Below are positions 17,445-26,505 of a stretch of 64,000 nucleotides of DNA, piece after piece. Under the pieces are notes generated by a model. It had not been told where the DNA came from and made no database searches. It saw nothing but the letters and a program-made list of their open reading frames with translations. A program made the position numbers and the translations under genes. Source of the stretch: CAYZJV01 sp049310885 (lineage in GTDB: Bacteria > Spirochaetota > Spirochaetia > Sphaerochaetales > Sphaerochaetaceae); contig NZ_JBMDYO010000001.1 of the NCBI RefSeq assembly GCF_049310885.1, positions 124,001 through 188,000 of the forward strand. Reading direction: 5' to 3'. Every line of letters begins with the position of its first letter. The first letter of the stretch is position 1.

Positions 17445-17996
17445 ATGGAAAAGCAACCACGCATTGAAGCCAATGGATTTCTCCTAGCACTTGGCCTCTC
17501 GCAAACAGCTTCACAACGTATAATGGCTATCCGCTCCCGTCTTTGGAAAAGCACCGGTGATCTATCATTCCATTTCCTTCCCCCTATCATCCCTTTGATA
17601 TGGAGCCAGTCCCGTCTCATGGAATTTGAGAGGATGCAGATACCATGTCCTCCGAAACATGTTGAATTCTCTCGAATAGCTAGAGATGGGTATTCACTCT
17701 ACCTTGCATCCGACTCCAATGGTTGGGATACCTATATCAACCGATTGCGCCACTATCTTTCCGATTTTGCCGAGACTCCAACCAACAAAATGAAATTAAG
17801 ATATCCGCTCGCACCGAGTGACGGTCCTTTTCTCGGTTATGTTGAGACCTCTATAGGTGATACGATGGAGATGCTTGATCATATCATAGGAAACAAGGAT
17901 TGGAGACTGCAACAATATGAACTTGAGTGGATAGAAGATGAAGGTCGGTATATACACCTCAAATATTCACTCCTTACCAATATCCATATAGTTTGA
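17445..17996 (+). CDS. Hypothetical protein (weak resemblance to 2'-5' RNA ligase fold)
   Basis: A 183-residue soluble protein with no recognised family. The start MEKQPRIEANGFLLALGLSQ, then IMAIRSRLWKSTG and FHFLPPIIPLIW, recall the strand-helix-strand opening of LigT-like phosphoesterases, but neither HxT motif is present, so this is only a hint. The C-terminus is rich in aromatic and acidic residues (ELEWIEDEGRYIHLKY). The ATG at 17445 has no Shine-Dalgarno and sits at the predicted transcription start. A TTG at 17409 is an alternative but is too close to AAGGAG. Divergent from rpmB. Confidence 0.6.
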   Translation: MEKQPRIEANGFLLALGLSQTASQRIMAIRSRLWKSTGDLSFHFLPPIIPLIWSQSRLMEFERMQIPCPPKHVEFSRIARDGYSLYLASDSNGWDTYINRLRHYLSDFAETPTNKMKLRYPLAPSDGPFLGYVETSIGDTMEMLDHIIGNKDWRLQQYELEWIEDEGRYIHLKYSLLTNIHIV

Positions 17997-18071
17997 AGAG
18001 TCTTATTGACAAAGCACCGGATTGAATCCATAGTCGTTTTATAAATTCCCGCCACCAAGGACGTACGCAGC

Positions 18072-19295
18072 ATGAGAGAAAAAGGCAGCTCTATCTATGT
18101 AGATTCAAGTCGCGTCTACCGTTTTCTTGTAGTCATGCTCCTTGCAGGACTTGCCCATGGTCTATATCGCGGTGTACAGGACAACTATCTCGCCGAGATC
18201 GTAAAAATCAATGAATTTGAACGTGGTGTTGTAGAATTTTTCCGAGAACTACCCGGATTGTTACTCATATTCATCCTCGCCACCATGTACCGATTCAGTG
18301 AAACGAAGGTCTTCAAGATTGGTACTGCGATTACACTCACCGGTACCTTGGGTCTACTGCTCTTTGGAACAGGAAAGGGGGTGGTAATCCTATTCATGGT
18401 GCTCTACAGCCTCGGCGAACATATCGTCATGCCGGTAAAAAGTACCATATCTCTCCATTTGGCGAGAGGGGGAAAAGGTGGAGCATCGCTGGGCATGACC
18501 CAAGCGATCAACCATGGTGGAAATATTATCGGCTTTTTCCTCGTAACCGGATTGTTTATCATCTTCCCTAAATTGGGCATTGAAAAAGCGACACCTCAAG
18601 GATTCAAAATCATTTTTCTCCTCGCAACCGTATTGCTCATAGGATCTACGTTAGTTGTCATGGCAATGCGTGACCAAGGCAAGGCGGTCCGTCGTAACAG
18701 AATCTACTTCCATCGGAAATTTGCAAAATTCTACGGTTTGGAGATCTTCTATGGTGCAAGGAAACAGGTATTCATCACATTCGCTCCCTATGTACTGATC
18801 CTCCACTACGGTGCCGATACCTCAGTCATTTCCCTCTTGCTCGCCATATGTGCTGTATTCGGTATGCTATTCGCTCCATTTATCGGAAGGCTTATCGACC
18901 GCTTGGGTTACAAGTTCGTAATGGTAACTGATACTCTGCTCTTAATGGTCGTATGCTTTTTCTACGGATTCAGCCATCTGATTTTCCCGATGGAAATCGC
19001 CTATATCGTCGTGTGTATTAATTTCGTTTTGGATTCTGTCATCTCCATGGCTTCGATGGCATCTTCTGTGTATGTACAGGAAATTGCCGACAATCAACAG
19101 GAAATCGCAGCTACTCTGACCACGGGAATCTCGGTGAACCACCTGATCAGTGTTGTTATTGCATTAGCTGGCGGTTATATCTGGCAACAGACCGGTATAG
19201 AGGTCCTATTTACGCTCTCGGGACTTCTAGGTTTAGCCAATACCCTCTTCGCATTGACTATAAAAAGTACCGGGAAACCTACGATAAAACACTAA
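18072..19295 (+). CDS. Major facilitator superfamily transporter
   Basis: A 407-residue membrane protein with about twelve hydrophobic helices in two groups, split by a basic cytoplasmic loop near residues 200-220 (RDQGKAVRRNRIYFHRKF). FIGRLIDRLGYKFVMV in the second half is an MFS loop-8/9-type signature (GxxxDRxGxK). The substrate cannot be told. The start ATG at 18072 has AAGGA about 10 nt upstream. The stop overlaps the end of the convergent EAL-domain gene by 4 nt. Confidence 0.8.
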   Translation: MREKGSSIYVDSSRVYRFLVVMLLAGLAHGLYRGVQDNYLAEIVKINEFERGVVEFFRELPGLLLIFILATMYRFSETKVFKIGTAITLTGTLGLLLFGTGKGVVILFMVLYSLGEHIVMPVKSTISLHLARGGKGGASLGMTQAINHGGNIIGFFLVTGLFIIFPKLGIEKATPQGFKIIFLLATVLLIGSTLVVMAMRDQGKAVRRNRIYFHRKFAKFYGLEIFYGARKQVFITFAPYVLILHYGADTSVISLLLAICAVFGMLFAPFIGRLIDRLGYKFVMVTDTLLLMVVCFFYGFSHLIFPMEIAYIVVCINFVLDSVISMASMASSVYVQEIADNQQEIAATLTTGISVNHLISVVIALAGGYIWQQTGIEVLFTLSGLLGLANTLFALTIKSTGKPTIKH

Positions 19296-21208
19296 CGGGC
19301 ATTGTCATAACGAATCATGTCGAGAAATTGCCCAACAGTGATCGGTTTGGAAAAATAGTAACCTTGGATATAATCGACACCAGCTGCTTGGATGAATTCC
19401 AACTGACTCTCCGTCTCTACTCCCTCGGCGACTATCTCTTTACCGAGTTTCTCTAAAACCACTACGATAAGATTGACCAATTGGTAGTTGTTTGATCTAT
19501 TAGAAACGACGCTCCTATCTATTTTTATAATATCAAAAGGAATATTAACCAGCGATTCAAGATTTGCATATCCTGTGCCAAAATCATCCAAGGCAAATTT
19601 CACACCTAATCGTGCGAAATCCATCCACATCGCCCGAACACTTTCGTATGATGACATCATCACAGACTCGGTCATCTCAAAACAGAGTCTACTAGGGTCC
19701 ACTTTGGTCTCTTTGATTATCTGAAGCAGTTTATAGGGCAAATCGGAGGAAGAAAAATCGTCTGCCGATATATTTACTGAGATATGTTTGACATGGGTAA
19801 ACATAGCTTCATTCGCAACAATGAATTCGCATACTTTCCTGAGAATAATCTCAGTAAGGGAGCTAATGAGTCCGGAAGATTCGGCCAAGGGGATGAACTC
19901 TCCCGGCATAAGTAGACCGAAGCTTTCATCTTCAATCCTCATGAGGGCTTCTGCTGCCACAATCCTTCTGTTTGAAGCAGCGTAAATCGGCTGCAAATGG
20001 ACCTTTACCTTGTCGGGATCTACTAGGGCTCTTCGTAAGACTGTCAGGACATCAAGCCTTCTCTGCCGGATCCGGACCAGCTTCTTGTTATAGATCAGTA
20101 CGGTTTGTCTTCTTAGGGAATTCAACTCATTGAGGAGGAAATCGACCGTATCGAGTACTTCCGAAATGCTTGCGGCATGGGTAGGCAATTCGAGCACACC
20201 GATATTCACATGAAAAGACACATGCACAGAATCGAACACCCATCCTTCTTCAATCCTTCTGTTCATATCGTTGACCATACGGACTAGCTTGTTATGGTCA
20301 ATGAGTCTCATGCTAAGTGCGAAACGGTTGCCCCCGATCCTGAAAGTCGTGATCTGGGGATCTAAATTATTAATGAATGTGGAGAATTGCTTCAGGACAT
20401 AGTCCCCTGCATTCTGACCATAGTGCTGATTGATAAATCTGAAATTCTCCATATCGATTACCACCAAAGTAACCGGTTCCCGCTTTCTGAGGATAGTCTC
20501 CATGTGGCGTAGATAGCCACTTTGGTTAGGGAGGCCTGTGAGCGCATCCAATTCCCATCGCTGATGCTGGGAGAGCAAATGGGAAGCAAGGAGGAGCACT
20601 GATGAACTAACGGTGAAGATGATGTGTTCTCGTGAGATCTGGAATAGTATGATAGAGATGATCAACAGGGATGGGTTTATGATATAGGTCATCCGGTATT
20701 GTCTGTCCAAATCGGGCCACTTTACCCCAATGACTACTAATGCCGATACACAATAGGTGACTGCTAGACCATTCATGAAGAGTACCCGCCAGAGTGAGCC
20801 AGGCAGAAAAATTGAAGAAGACATACCGAGTGAACCAAAGATGTCGGAAACAATCGAGAGGAGGCTGAATACACCTAGTGGTATCGCTTGCACCGTAAAA
20901 AGTCTTTTAGCGAAAGAAGATGACAACAGATTCCGCTGGAACAACGCCATCCAGATTAATATAAAGACTATATAGGCAATACTATGGAATGTAGACATGA
21001 AACGAATAAGCACATCAGGTTGCCGAATCATACTCTCGCTGGAAGCGTGGGCAAAACCACCCGACACTAAAAACATGAGATAGATCGCAAGAACACCGGT
21101 AAATCCAAACCAACTGTGCCGTTGCTGGGACAGAGGGATCCTTCCCCTATCGAAAAGGATGGCTACTACAATAAGTAGAGAAAAAAGTTCAGCTTCGATG
21201 ATATCCAT
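19292..21208 (-). CDS. Membrane GGDEF-EAL protein with degenerate GGDEF; c-di-GMP phosphodiesterase
   Basis: About 638 residues. About seven N-terminal helices form a membrane sensor (residues 1-210). A GGDEF domain follows (DALTGLPNQSGYL), but its active loop is GGNRF, so cyclase activity is unlikely; it may bind GTP as a regulator. The C-terminal EAL domain looks active: EALMR, NISADDF, FEMTES, LDDFGTGYANL, IKIDRS, AEGVETESQ and QGYYFSKP are all present. The net role should be c-di-GMP breakdown. Start: ATG at 21208 with AAGG upstream; an ATG at 21232 in the same frame is possible. It lies just downstream of another c-di-GMP gene on the same strand. Confidence 0.88.
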   Translation of the reverse strand: MDIIEAELFSLLIVVAILFDRGRIPLSQQRHSWFGFTGVLAIYLMFLVSGGFAHASSESMIRQPDVLIRFMSTFHSIAYIVFILIWMALFQRNLLSSSFAKRLFTVQAIPLGVFSLLSIVSDIFGSLGMSSSIFLPGSLWRVLFMNGLAVTYCVSALVVIGVKWPDLDRQYRMTYIINPSLLIISIILFQISREHIIFTVSSSVLLLASHLLSQHQRWELDALTGLPNQSGYLRHMETILRKREPVTLVVIDMENFRFINQHYGQNAGDYVLKQFSTFINNLDPQITTFRIGGNRFALSMRLIDHNKLVRMVNDMNRRIEEGWVFDSVHVSFHVNIGVLELPTHAASISEVLDTVDFLLNELNSLRRQTVLIYNKKLVRIRQRRLDVLTVLRRALVDPDKVKVHLQPIYAASNRRIVAAEALMRIEDESFGLLMPGEFIPLAESSGLISSLTEIILRKVCEFIVANEAMFTHVKHISVNISADDFSSSDLPYKLLQIIKETKVDPSRLCFEMTESVMMSSYESVRAMWMDFARLGVKFALDDFGTGYANLESLVNIPFDIIKIDRSVVSNRSNNYQLVNLIVVVLEKLGKEIVAEGVETESQLEFIQAAGVDYIQGYYFSKPITVGQFLDMIRYDNAR

Positions 21209-21289
21209 ACAATCCTTACCTTCTCCAAGCATACCATATCGAAAAAAAACCTCATAGTCTGGATAGGCTCTAAGATGCGTTGGATTTTG

Positions 21290-23782
21290 TCATGCACACA
21301 TCATCTTCACGAATGCAGAGACCAAAGTAGCATCGAACTGCGTTGCGCTACACGCCAATATTTCTGTAATGGCTTCATCATGTGTCCTTTGCCCCCCATA
21401 TGAACGATCTCCAACGATAGCATCATAGGTATCACAAATACTGATAATTCTCGAGATCAGCGGTATTTCTTCACCCGAAATCCCTCTAGGATACCCACTA
21501 CCATCCCAACGCTCATGGTGATGTAAAACACCTTCAGCGATTTCATACAATTCTGGTACGGTCCTCAGCAGGTTGTAGCCCATCTCGGCATGTCTTTTTA
21601 TATCATGCCACTCATAATCATCCAACTCGTCCTGCTTCTGCAGGAGTTTGCGATCAACAGCGACCTTTCCGATATCGTGGTAACGGGCAGTCTTCATGAT
21701 CGTATCCACACTATCTTCAGGAAGTCCAAGGTACTTGGCGAATCGGGCGCTGAGTTGTTCGACATGCTTGCTATGGGATTCTTCTTGCGGATATTGACCA
21801 TGTTGCCATGAGAGCAGGAAGTCTATTAACTCTCGCTTCACTTTTGGGCTCTCAGTTATCTTTGAACGATACATCCGGCTCTCCGCTTGTCGGAGGATCA
21901 TGGCACTCTCTTGTCCATGATGTTCTTTCACTGCATATCCGAAGGAGACCGAAACCGGAAGAGGTCCCACCTTTTTTTCTTCCATCTTATGTTTGATCAC
22001 TTGCATGCGGTTATTTGCACTCTGTTCGTCAGTGTGCGGCATGAGTACTACAAACTCATCTCCACCGAGACGGACAACCACATCGTCCGGGGAAGATGCT
22101 TCAGTTAATACCGTTGCCACTGTTACCAATAACTGGTCGCCTAGATCATGCCCAAAGGCATCATTGGTCAATTTGAGGCCATTTACATCAGCGATCATAA
22201 ATGCCACGGGATAATCGTTATTATTGTCAAATTCTTGCAGACTTGTTATGTAAGAACGACGATTCTGTACCTGGGTAAGCTGGTCAGTCAAACCCAAGGC
22301 GAGGATTCTCTGCTGCTCCATTCGTTTCTCGGTCACGTCACGGAAAACGAGGATTACGCCAGCAAGGGAACCTTCATCATCTTGAATGGGGGCAGCGCTA
22401 TCCTCTACATACCGCTCACTTCCATCCTTTGATACAAGGATTGTATCATCCATGAGTTCCACTTTCACTCTTGTTTTCAATACACGAGAGACAGGATTGT
22501 CTCCCTTCTTTCCTGTATTCGCATCCTTAGTAACAAAGATTTCTGCAAACGTTTTGCCTATAGCATCTTTCTTTGTCCAACCGGTCAACTGCTCTGCAAC
22601 CGAATTGATCATAACGATGCAACCAATAGCATCGGTAGTGATAATCCCGTCACCAACCGAGAGCAAGGTGGTCTCCAATCGTTTGGTCTCCAAGAAGAGA
22701 TTGTGTTGGATATCCTTCAATTGCGATATATCGTCATGGGTCCCACTCATCACAAGGGCGTTGCCTTGCTCATCCCACTGGGTTACCCGGCCCCTGCAAT
22801 GAATCCATACCCAATGACCATCTTTGTGGAGCATCCTGTATTCGTGATCGTAATAGACAATATTCTTGTCATAGACCTCTTGCATCAGCTGTCTGGAACG
22901 TAAAAGATCTTCAGGATATATGTAGCTTTCCCAAGTAGCCATATCCAGATGATCCAACTCTCCCATCGTATAGCCAATCAACTGGACCCATCGCTCGTTG
23001 ACCTGCACTCTACCGGTTTGTACTTCCCACTCCCAAGTTCCTACCCTAGTGGCCTCTATGACATTCTCCAATCGCTCATGACTCTCATGGAGCTCCTTCG
23101 AGGCCTTTCTCTCGAGCTCCTCGCCCCTGCGAATCCTTTTCACCGCCATTTTTAGCATGAGAAGAATGACTATGATGATTGCCAAGGTTCCCAAGATGTT
23201 CACTGTTCTTCCCAGATAGAGATTTTCCATAGTTGAAGCGACCATCGCATCCCTTTTTGCGAGTTCATCGGCATCTATAGCGTCGAGAAGACGAGTCATT
23301 TCCGCCAGATAGAAGTGGCTGATGCTTGAGGCGGTCTGGAACTGTTCACTGAGATCGTAAGGTGCTGCGTCCTTTGGAGCCATACCCGCATGGGCAATCA
23401 GAGGTTCGACTAAATCGTGATAAATGACATCGAAAGTCCTCTCCACATGCTTGAGTCGTTGTTGATGCATGGCATTGTCTTTTGTAATTTCGAAGAGGAT
23501 AGCCATGTGTTCGCTAAAGGCTTCGCTGGTTTTCTTTATTTTCTCTGCATGCATGGGATGGGGCGATATCAGATACCCTCTTTCGGCTCCTATGAATGCA
23601 TGAAGATTCACCGAGACTTCATTGGTATGTTCGATTATCTGTTCAGTATGGGCAATTTGTCTTTGGATGGCATTTACTTGATTTGTATTGGTAAATGAAA
23701 TCACACCAATGCCAATCACGCATAGTGCTATGACCAAAAATCCAATCCTGATTGAGGTGATGATTCGGGATTTATTGGCCAT
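21290..23782 (-). CDS. CHASE3-PAS-PAS-GGDEF-HD-GYP c-di-GMP signalling protein
   Basis: An 830-residue membrane sensor. In order: helix 12-28, a periplasmic CHASE3-type four-helix region (GAERGYLISP near residue 65), a second helix near 190-210, PAS with PAC (ATRVGTWEWEV; HEYRMLHKDGHWVW), a second PAS (VGDGIITTDAIGCIVMIN), a GGDEF domain with an intact RLGGDEF, and a C-terminal HD-GYP domain with HDIGK and HHHERWDGSGYP. Both the cyclase and the phosphodiesterase motifs are intact, so it could make or destroy c-di-GMP depending on the signal. The ATG at 23782 has GGAGG just upstream. The GGDEF-EAL gene follows after 80 nt. Confidence 0.9.
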   Translation of the reverse strand: MANKSRIITSIRIGFLVIALCVIGIGVISFTNTNQVNAIQRQIAHTEQIIEHTNEVSVNLHAFIGAERGYLISPHPMHAEKIKKTSEAFSEHMAILFEITKDNAMHQQRLKHVERTFDVIYHDLVEPLIAHAGMAPKDAAPYDLSEQFQTASSISHFYLAEMTRLLDAIDADELAKRDAMVASTMENLYLGRTVNILGTLAIIIVILLMLKMAVKRIRRGEELERKASKELHESHERLENVIEATRVGTWEWEVQTGRVQVNERWVQLIGYTMGELDHLDMATWESYIYPEDLLRSRQLMQEVYDKNIVYYDHEYRMLHKDGHWVWIHCRGRVTQWDEQGNALVMSGTHDDISQLKDIQHNLFLETKRLETTLLSVGDGIITTDAIGCIVMINSVAEQLTGWTKKDAIGKTFAEIFVTKDANTGKKGDNPVSRVLKTRVKVELMDDTILVSKDGSERYVEDSAAPIQDDEGSLAGVILVFRDVTEKRMEQQRILALGLTDQLTQVQNRRSYITSLQEFDNNNDYPVAFMIADVNGLKLTNDAFGHDLGDQLLVTVATVLTEASSPDDVVVRLGGDEFVVLMPHTDEQSANNRMQVIKHKMEEKKVGPLPVSVSFGYAVKEHHGQESAMILRQAESRMYRSKITESPKVKRELIDFLLSWQHGQYPQEESHSKHVEQLSARFAKYLGLPEDSVDTIMKTARYHDIGKVAVDRKLLQKQDELDDYEWHDIKRHAEMGYNLLRTVPELYEIAEGVLHHHERWDGSGYPRGISGEEIPLISRIISICDTYDAIVGDRSYGGQRTHDEAITEILACSATQFDATLVSAFVKMMCA

Positions 23783-23979
23783 GGTCCTCCACCATACAGA
23801 GTTAACATTCTCTGCATAATACTGTTATATTAGCTCGTCTACAAGATGATATGACATACTTTTTCAACTGAATGAAAGCCATGGATACCTTAGAGCAAGA
23901 GGTGAAGTATGGACCCTCATTTTGCCTGAACTCACCTGAGAAGGGTACCGTCAATTATTGCAGTACAATAGTATATTGT

Positions 23980-24008
23980 TTGACAACACTCCTGTTGTAC
24001 CCTACCCT
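23980..24008 (+). promoter_or_regulatory. Promoter of DMT transporter gene
   Basis: TTGACA (23980-23985), 17-nt spacer, TACCCT (24003-24008). The predicted transcription start is next to the ATG at 24015, and no Shine-Dalgarno is seen. Confidence 0.5.
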
Positions 24009-24014
24009 GTATCC

Positions 24015-24953
24015 ATGAATACATCCGAATCGAAAAGTCCTCTCAATACCATACGGGAAAAGATTCCAATGGTCAAACTTTTTCTTGCCCCGGTCATCTG
24101 GGGTGGAGCACTATCCGCCGGACGGATCGTATCGGCTGAACTGCCGGCATTCACTACCAGTTGTATACGATTTTTCATTGCTAGCCTATTCATGGTTCCG
24201 GCTCTCTATCTTAAGGAGAAGCACTTTCCAAAACCTACAAGAAGGGAATTCCTTTGGATATTCCTGTTGAGTTTGGTCGGTGTGGTATTCTTCAATGCAC
24301 TGCTATTCACGAGTCTGAAGACTATCACGGCGGTACGCAGTTCGGTGATGCTCGCATTCACTCCTGCAATCGTCGCCGTAATCGCACGATTCCTGTTCAA
24401 GGAAAAGATCACTCCTCTCATAGCAATCGGTATCGTATTGGCTACCCTTGGTGCGGTTTTGACCATTACCAATGGCGATATCAAGACGGTAATTTCCAAC
24501 GGCCTAGCCATTGGTGACATATTCATGCTTGGCGCGGTTGTCGCTTGGGCTGCCTACTCAATTATCATTAAGTTGGCCATGTCTAGGCTCTCAGCAATTA
24601 CGCTTCTTGCCTATGGTTCGGTAATGGGTGTAATCATCTTGATACCTTTGACTCTGCTGGAAGGAGCCTGGTCTGTCGTTCCTCACCTCTCACCAGCAGC
24701 AATTTGGAGCCTTGTGTTCCTCAGTCTTGGAGCTGCTGGACTGGCGTATCTATGGTACTACGAGGGAATCAAGCATGTAGGAAGCTCCAAAGCCTCAATC
24801 TTTTTGAATGTTGAACCGGTTGCCGCAATTTTAATTGGAGTGATCCTTCTCGGAGAGGAGCTCACGCTGATTGTCTCTATAGGAGCGATACTAGTGATCG
24901 GGGGATTGTTCCTTACCAACTATAGACCGAAAGATCGGCTACCCAAGCCTTAG
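24015..24953 (+). CDS. EamA/DMT-family transporter
   Basis: A 312-residue membrane protein with ten predicted helices in two EamA repeats. FLAPVIWGGALSAGRIVSAELPAF starts the first repeat and DIFMLGAVVAWAAYSIIIK the second. YYEGIKHVGSSKASIFLNVEPVAAILIGVILLGEEL is the closing EamA signature. Efflux of amino acids or metabolites is usual in this family; the substrate here is unknown. The ATG at 24015 is preferred over an upstream TTG at 23958, which lies before the promoter. Its stop overlaps the convergent gene end. Confidence 0.85.
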   Translation: MNTSESKSPLNTIREKIPMVKLFLAPVIWGGALSAGRIVSAELPAFTTSCIRFFIASLFMVPALYLKEKHFPKPTRREFLWIFLLSLVGVVFFNALLFTSLKTITAVRSSVMLAFTPAIVAVIARFLFKEKITPLIAIGIVLATLGAVLTITNGDIKTVISNGLAIGDIFMLGAVVAWAAYSIIIKLAMSRLSAITLLAYGSVMGVIILIPLTLLEGAWSVVPHLSPAAIWSLVFLSLGAAGLAYLWYYEGIKHVGSSKASIFLNVEPVAAILIGVILLGEELTLIVSIGAILVIGGLFLTNYRPKDRLPKP

Positions 24954-26263
24954 AAATCTGGCTCTAGGACAAAATGGAGAGATTCCTTGGTCTCAGGATG
25001 GATGAACTCAAGTTCATAGGCATGGAGCATGAGACGTGAAGCCGCCTCGCCTGTACCATACAGTGGATCTCCAACAATAGGATGCGCCAAACCTTTTTCA
25101 TGAGCGCTATGTAGGCGCAATTGATGAGTTCTTCCAGTAAGTGGTTTAAAACGCAAGCGACTAACTAGGCGGCCGTCCGTACCGAAACGTTCGACTCGGA
25201 TCTTCTCCCATAGGGTTGTACCCCATTTCCCCAAGACAGGATCATATTTCTGTCGGGGTTTACGCTCAGGATCGTATCGGAAGGCTAGCTCGATTCGCCC
25301 TTCATCTATGCTTACCATACCCTCTACTAGGGCGATATACTGCTTATGGACCTGCCTCTTGATGAATTGTATGGAGAGTTCGCGGTGGGCATGTTGGGTA
25401 AAGGCTAGGACCAGCAGTCCCGATGTATCCATATCCAATCGATGGACAGATGGTTGTTCGATGCATAGGGGATACAGGCGCTTAAGGCGATTGACGATAC
25501 AATCCTGCTTATCCTCTCCCCTTCCTGGCACAGAAAGGAGTCCAGAAGGTTTGTTCACTACGATAATCGCTTCATCGCGGTAGATAATATCGATTCCCAA
25601 TATTGCTTCAAGCAATGGTTTGCAGCGCTCTTCGCAAGGTGGATAGAAGTGCTTGTTTTCTCTACCATTCGATTTATTGGGAGCACCGTAATACCACTCT
25701 ACCATACTGATTGGCAGTAGCCCATTCTTGTAGGCATGGCTGAGTAACTTTGGTGCGCAACAGTCTCCTGTTCCCGTTGGTGGCATTCGATCGGAGAAAA
25801 TATCCTCAAGTGTCTTCACTGAAGAGTCGGCACAATATAAGCGATAGAGTTGGAATATGCGTCGCTGAGTTTCTTGGGAGAGTAGCTTCCTTGAGGCTTC
25901 AAGACGAGATATGATTGCCGTATCACCACAAGATTCTTCAATTTGCCTTTCAATTTCGGCAAAAGATTGCACACTGGCATCTACAATAGTCTGATATGTG
26001 GCGGTATCCAAAGCTGGTGGCACCCACCCCTCGATCATATATTGTCCGTTGTATTGTCCACTAAAAGCTTTAAGGACTACTTCATTACCCAGAGTATCCT
26101 TACAGACAAGGACTCCGAACATCTGTCCTCGTGCAGACCCGAAAAGATAATCGGTACTGATCTCGCCTGCGCTCTCATAATCGATACAACCGAAGGCATC
26201 GAATGCTTCCATGATCTGTTGTGCGTGGAATTTAGCTCGTTCTGTGGGAAAAGGGTCAGTCAT
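24950..26263 (-). CDS. RluA-family pseudouridine synthase with N-terminal extension
   Basis: A 437-residue protein. The C-terminal 220 residues are an RluA-type pseudouridine synthase: IIVVNKPSGLLSVPG, the catalytic-Asp motif HRLDMDTSGLLVLA, KQYIALVEG and RTHQLRLHSAH. The N-terminal 200 residues form an extra region with a helical middle and two cysteine motifs, GTGDCCAPKLL and PPCEERCKPLLEA, that might hold a metal. Similar long RluA members occur in many bacteria. The modified RNA (23S rRNA or tRNA) cannot be told. ATG at 26263 follows a purine-rich GAGGATGG; a TTG at 26314 is possible. Confidence 0.85.
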   Translation of the reverse strand: MTDPFPTERAKFHAQQIMEAFDAFGCIDYESAGEISTDYLFGSARGQMFGVLVCKDTLGNEVVLKAFSGQYNGQYMIEGWVPPALDTATYQTIVDASVQSFAEIERQIEESCGDTAIISRLEASRKLLSQETQRRIFQLYRLYCADSSVKTLEDIFSDRMPPTGTGDCCAPKLLSHAYKNGLLPISMVEWYYGAPNKSNGRENKHFYPPCEERCKPLLEAILGIDIIYRDEAIIVVNKPSGLLSVPGRGEDKQDCIVNRLKRLYPLCIEQPSVHRLDMDTSGLLVLAFTQHAHRELSIQFIKRQVHKQYIALVEGMVSIDEGRIELAFRYDPERKPRQKYDPVLGKWGTTLWEKIRVERFGTDGRLVSRLRFKPLTGRTHQLRLHSAHEKGLAHPIVGDPLYGTGEAASRLMLHAYELEFIHPETKESLHFVLEPDF

Positions 26264-26505
26264 CCATCCATCCTCGTTCCCACGATAGTACCAAAGTAGA
26301 TCCGATCGACTCAAGTGATTGTCCGTATGCCGCTAAAAATATTTTCCCCCAGTTGTCCTGACAGGGTAAAGGTTTAAACCTGGATCAATGGAGACTAGTG
26401 ATCCAACGGCCCCTTTTTGCCCTTCTGTGCCTATACCAATCGTCCTATTTCATCTATTATTACACTATATCTCTATTGTGTCTAATTTGACAAAAGGAGT
26501 TCAAA

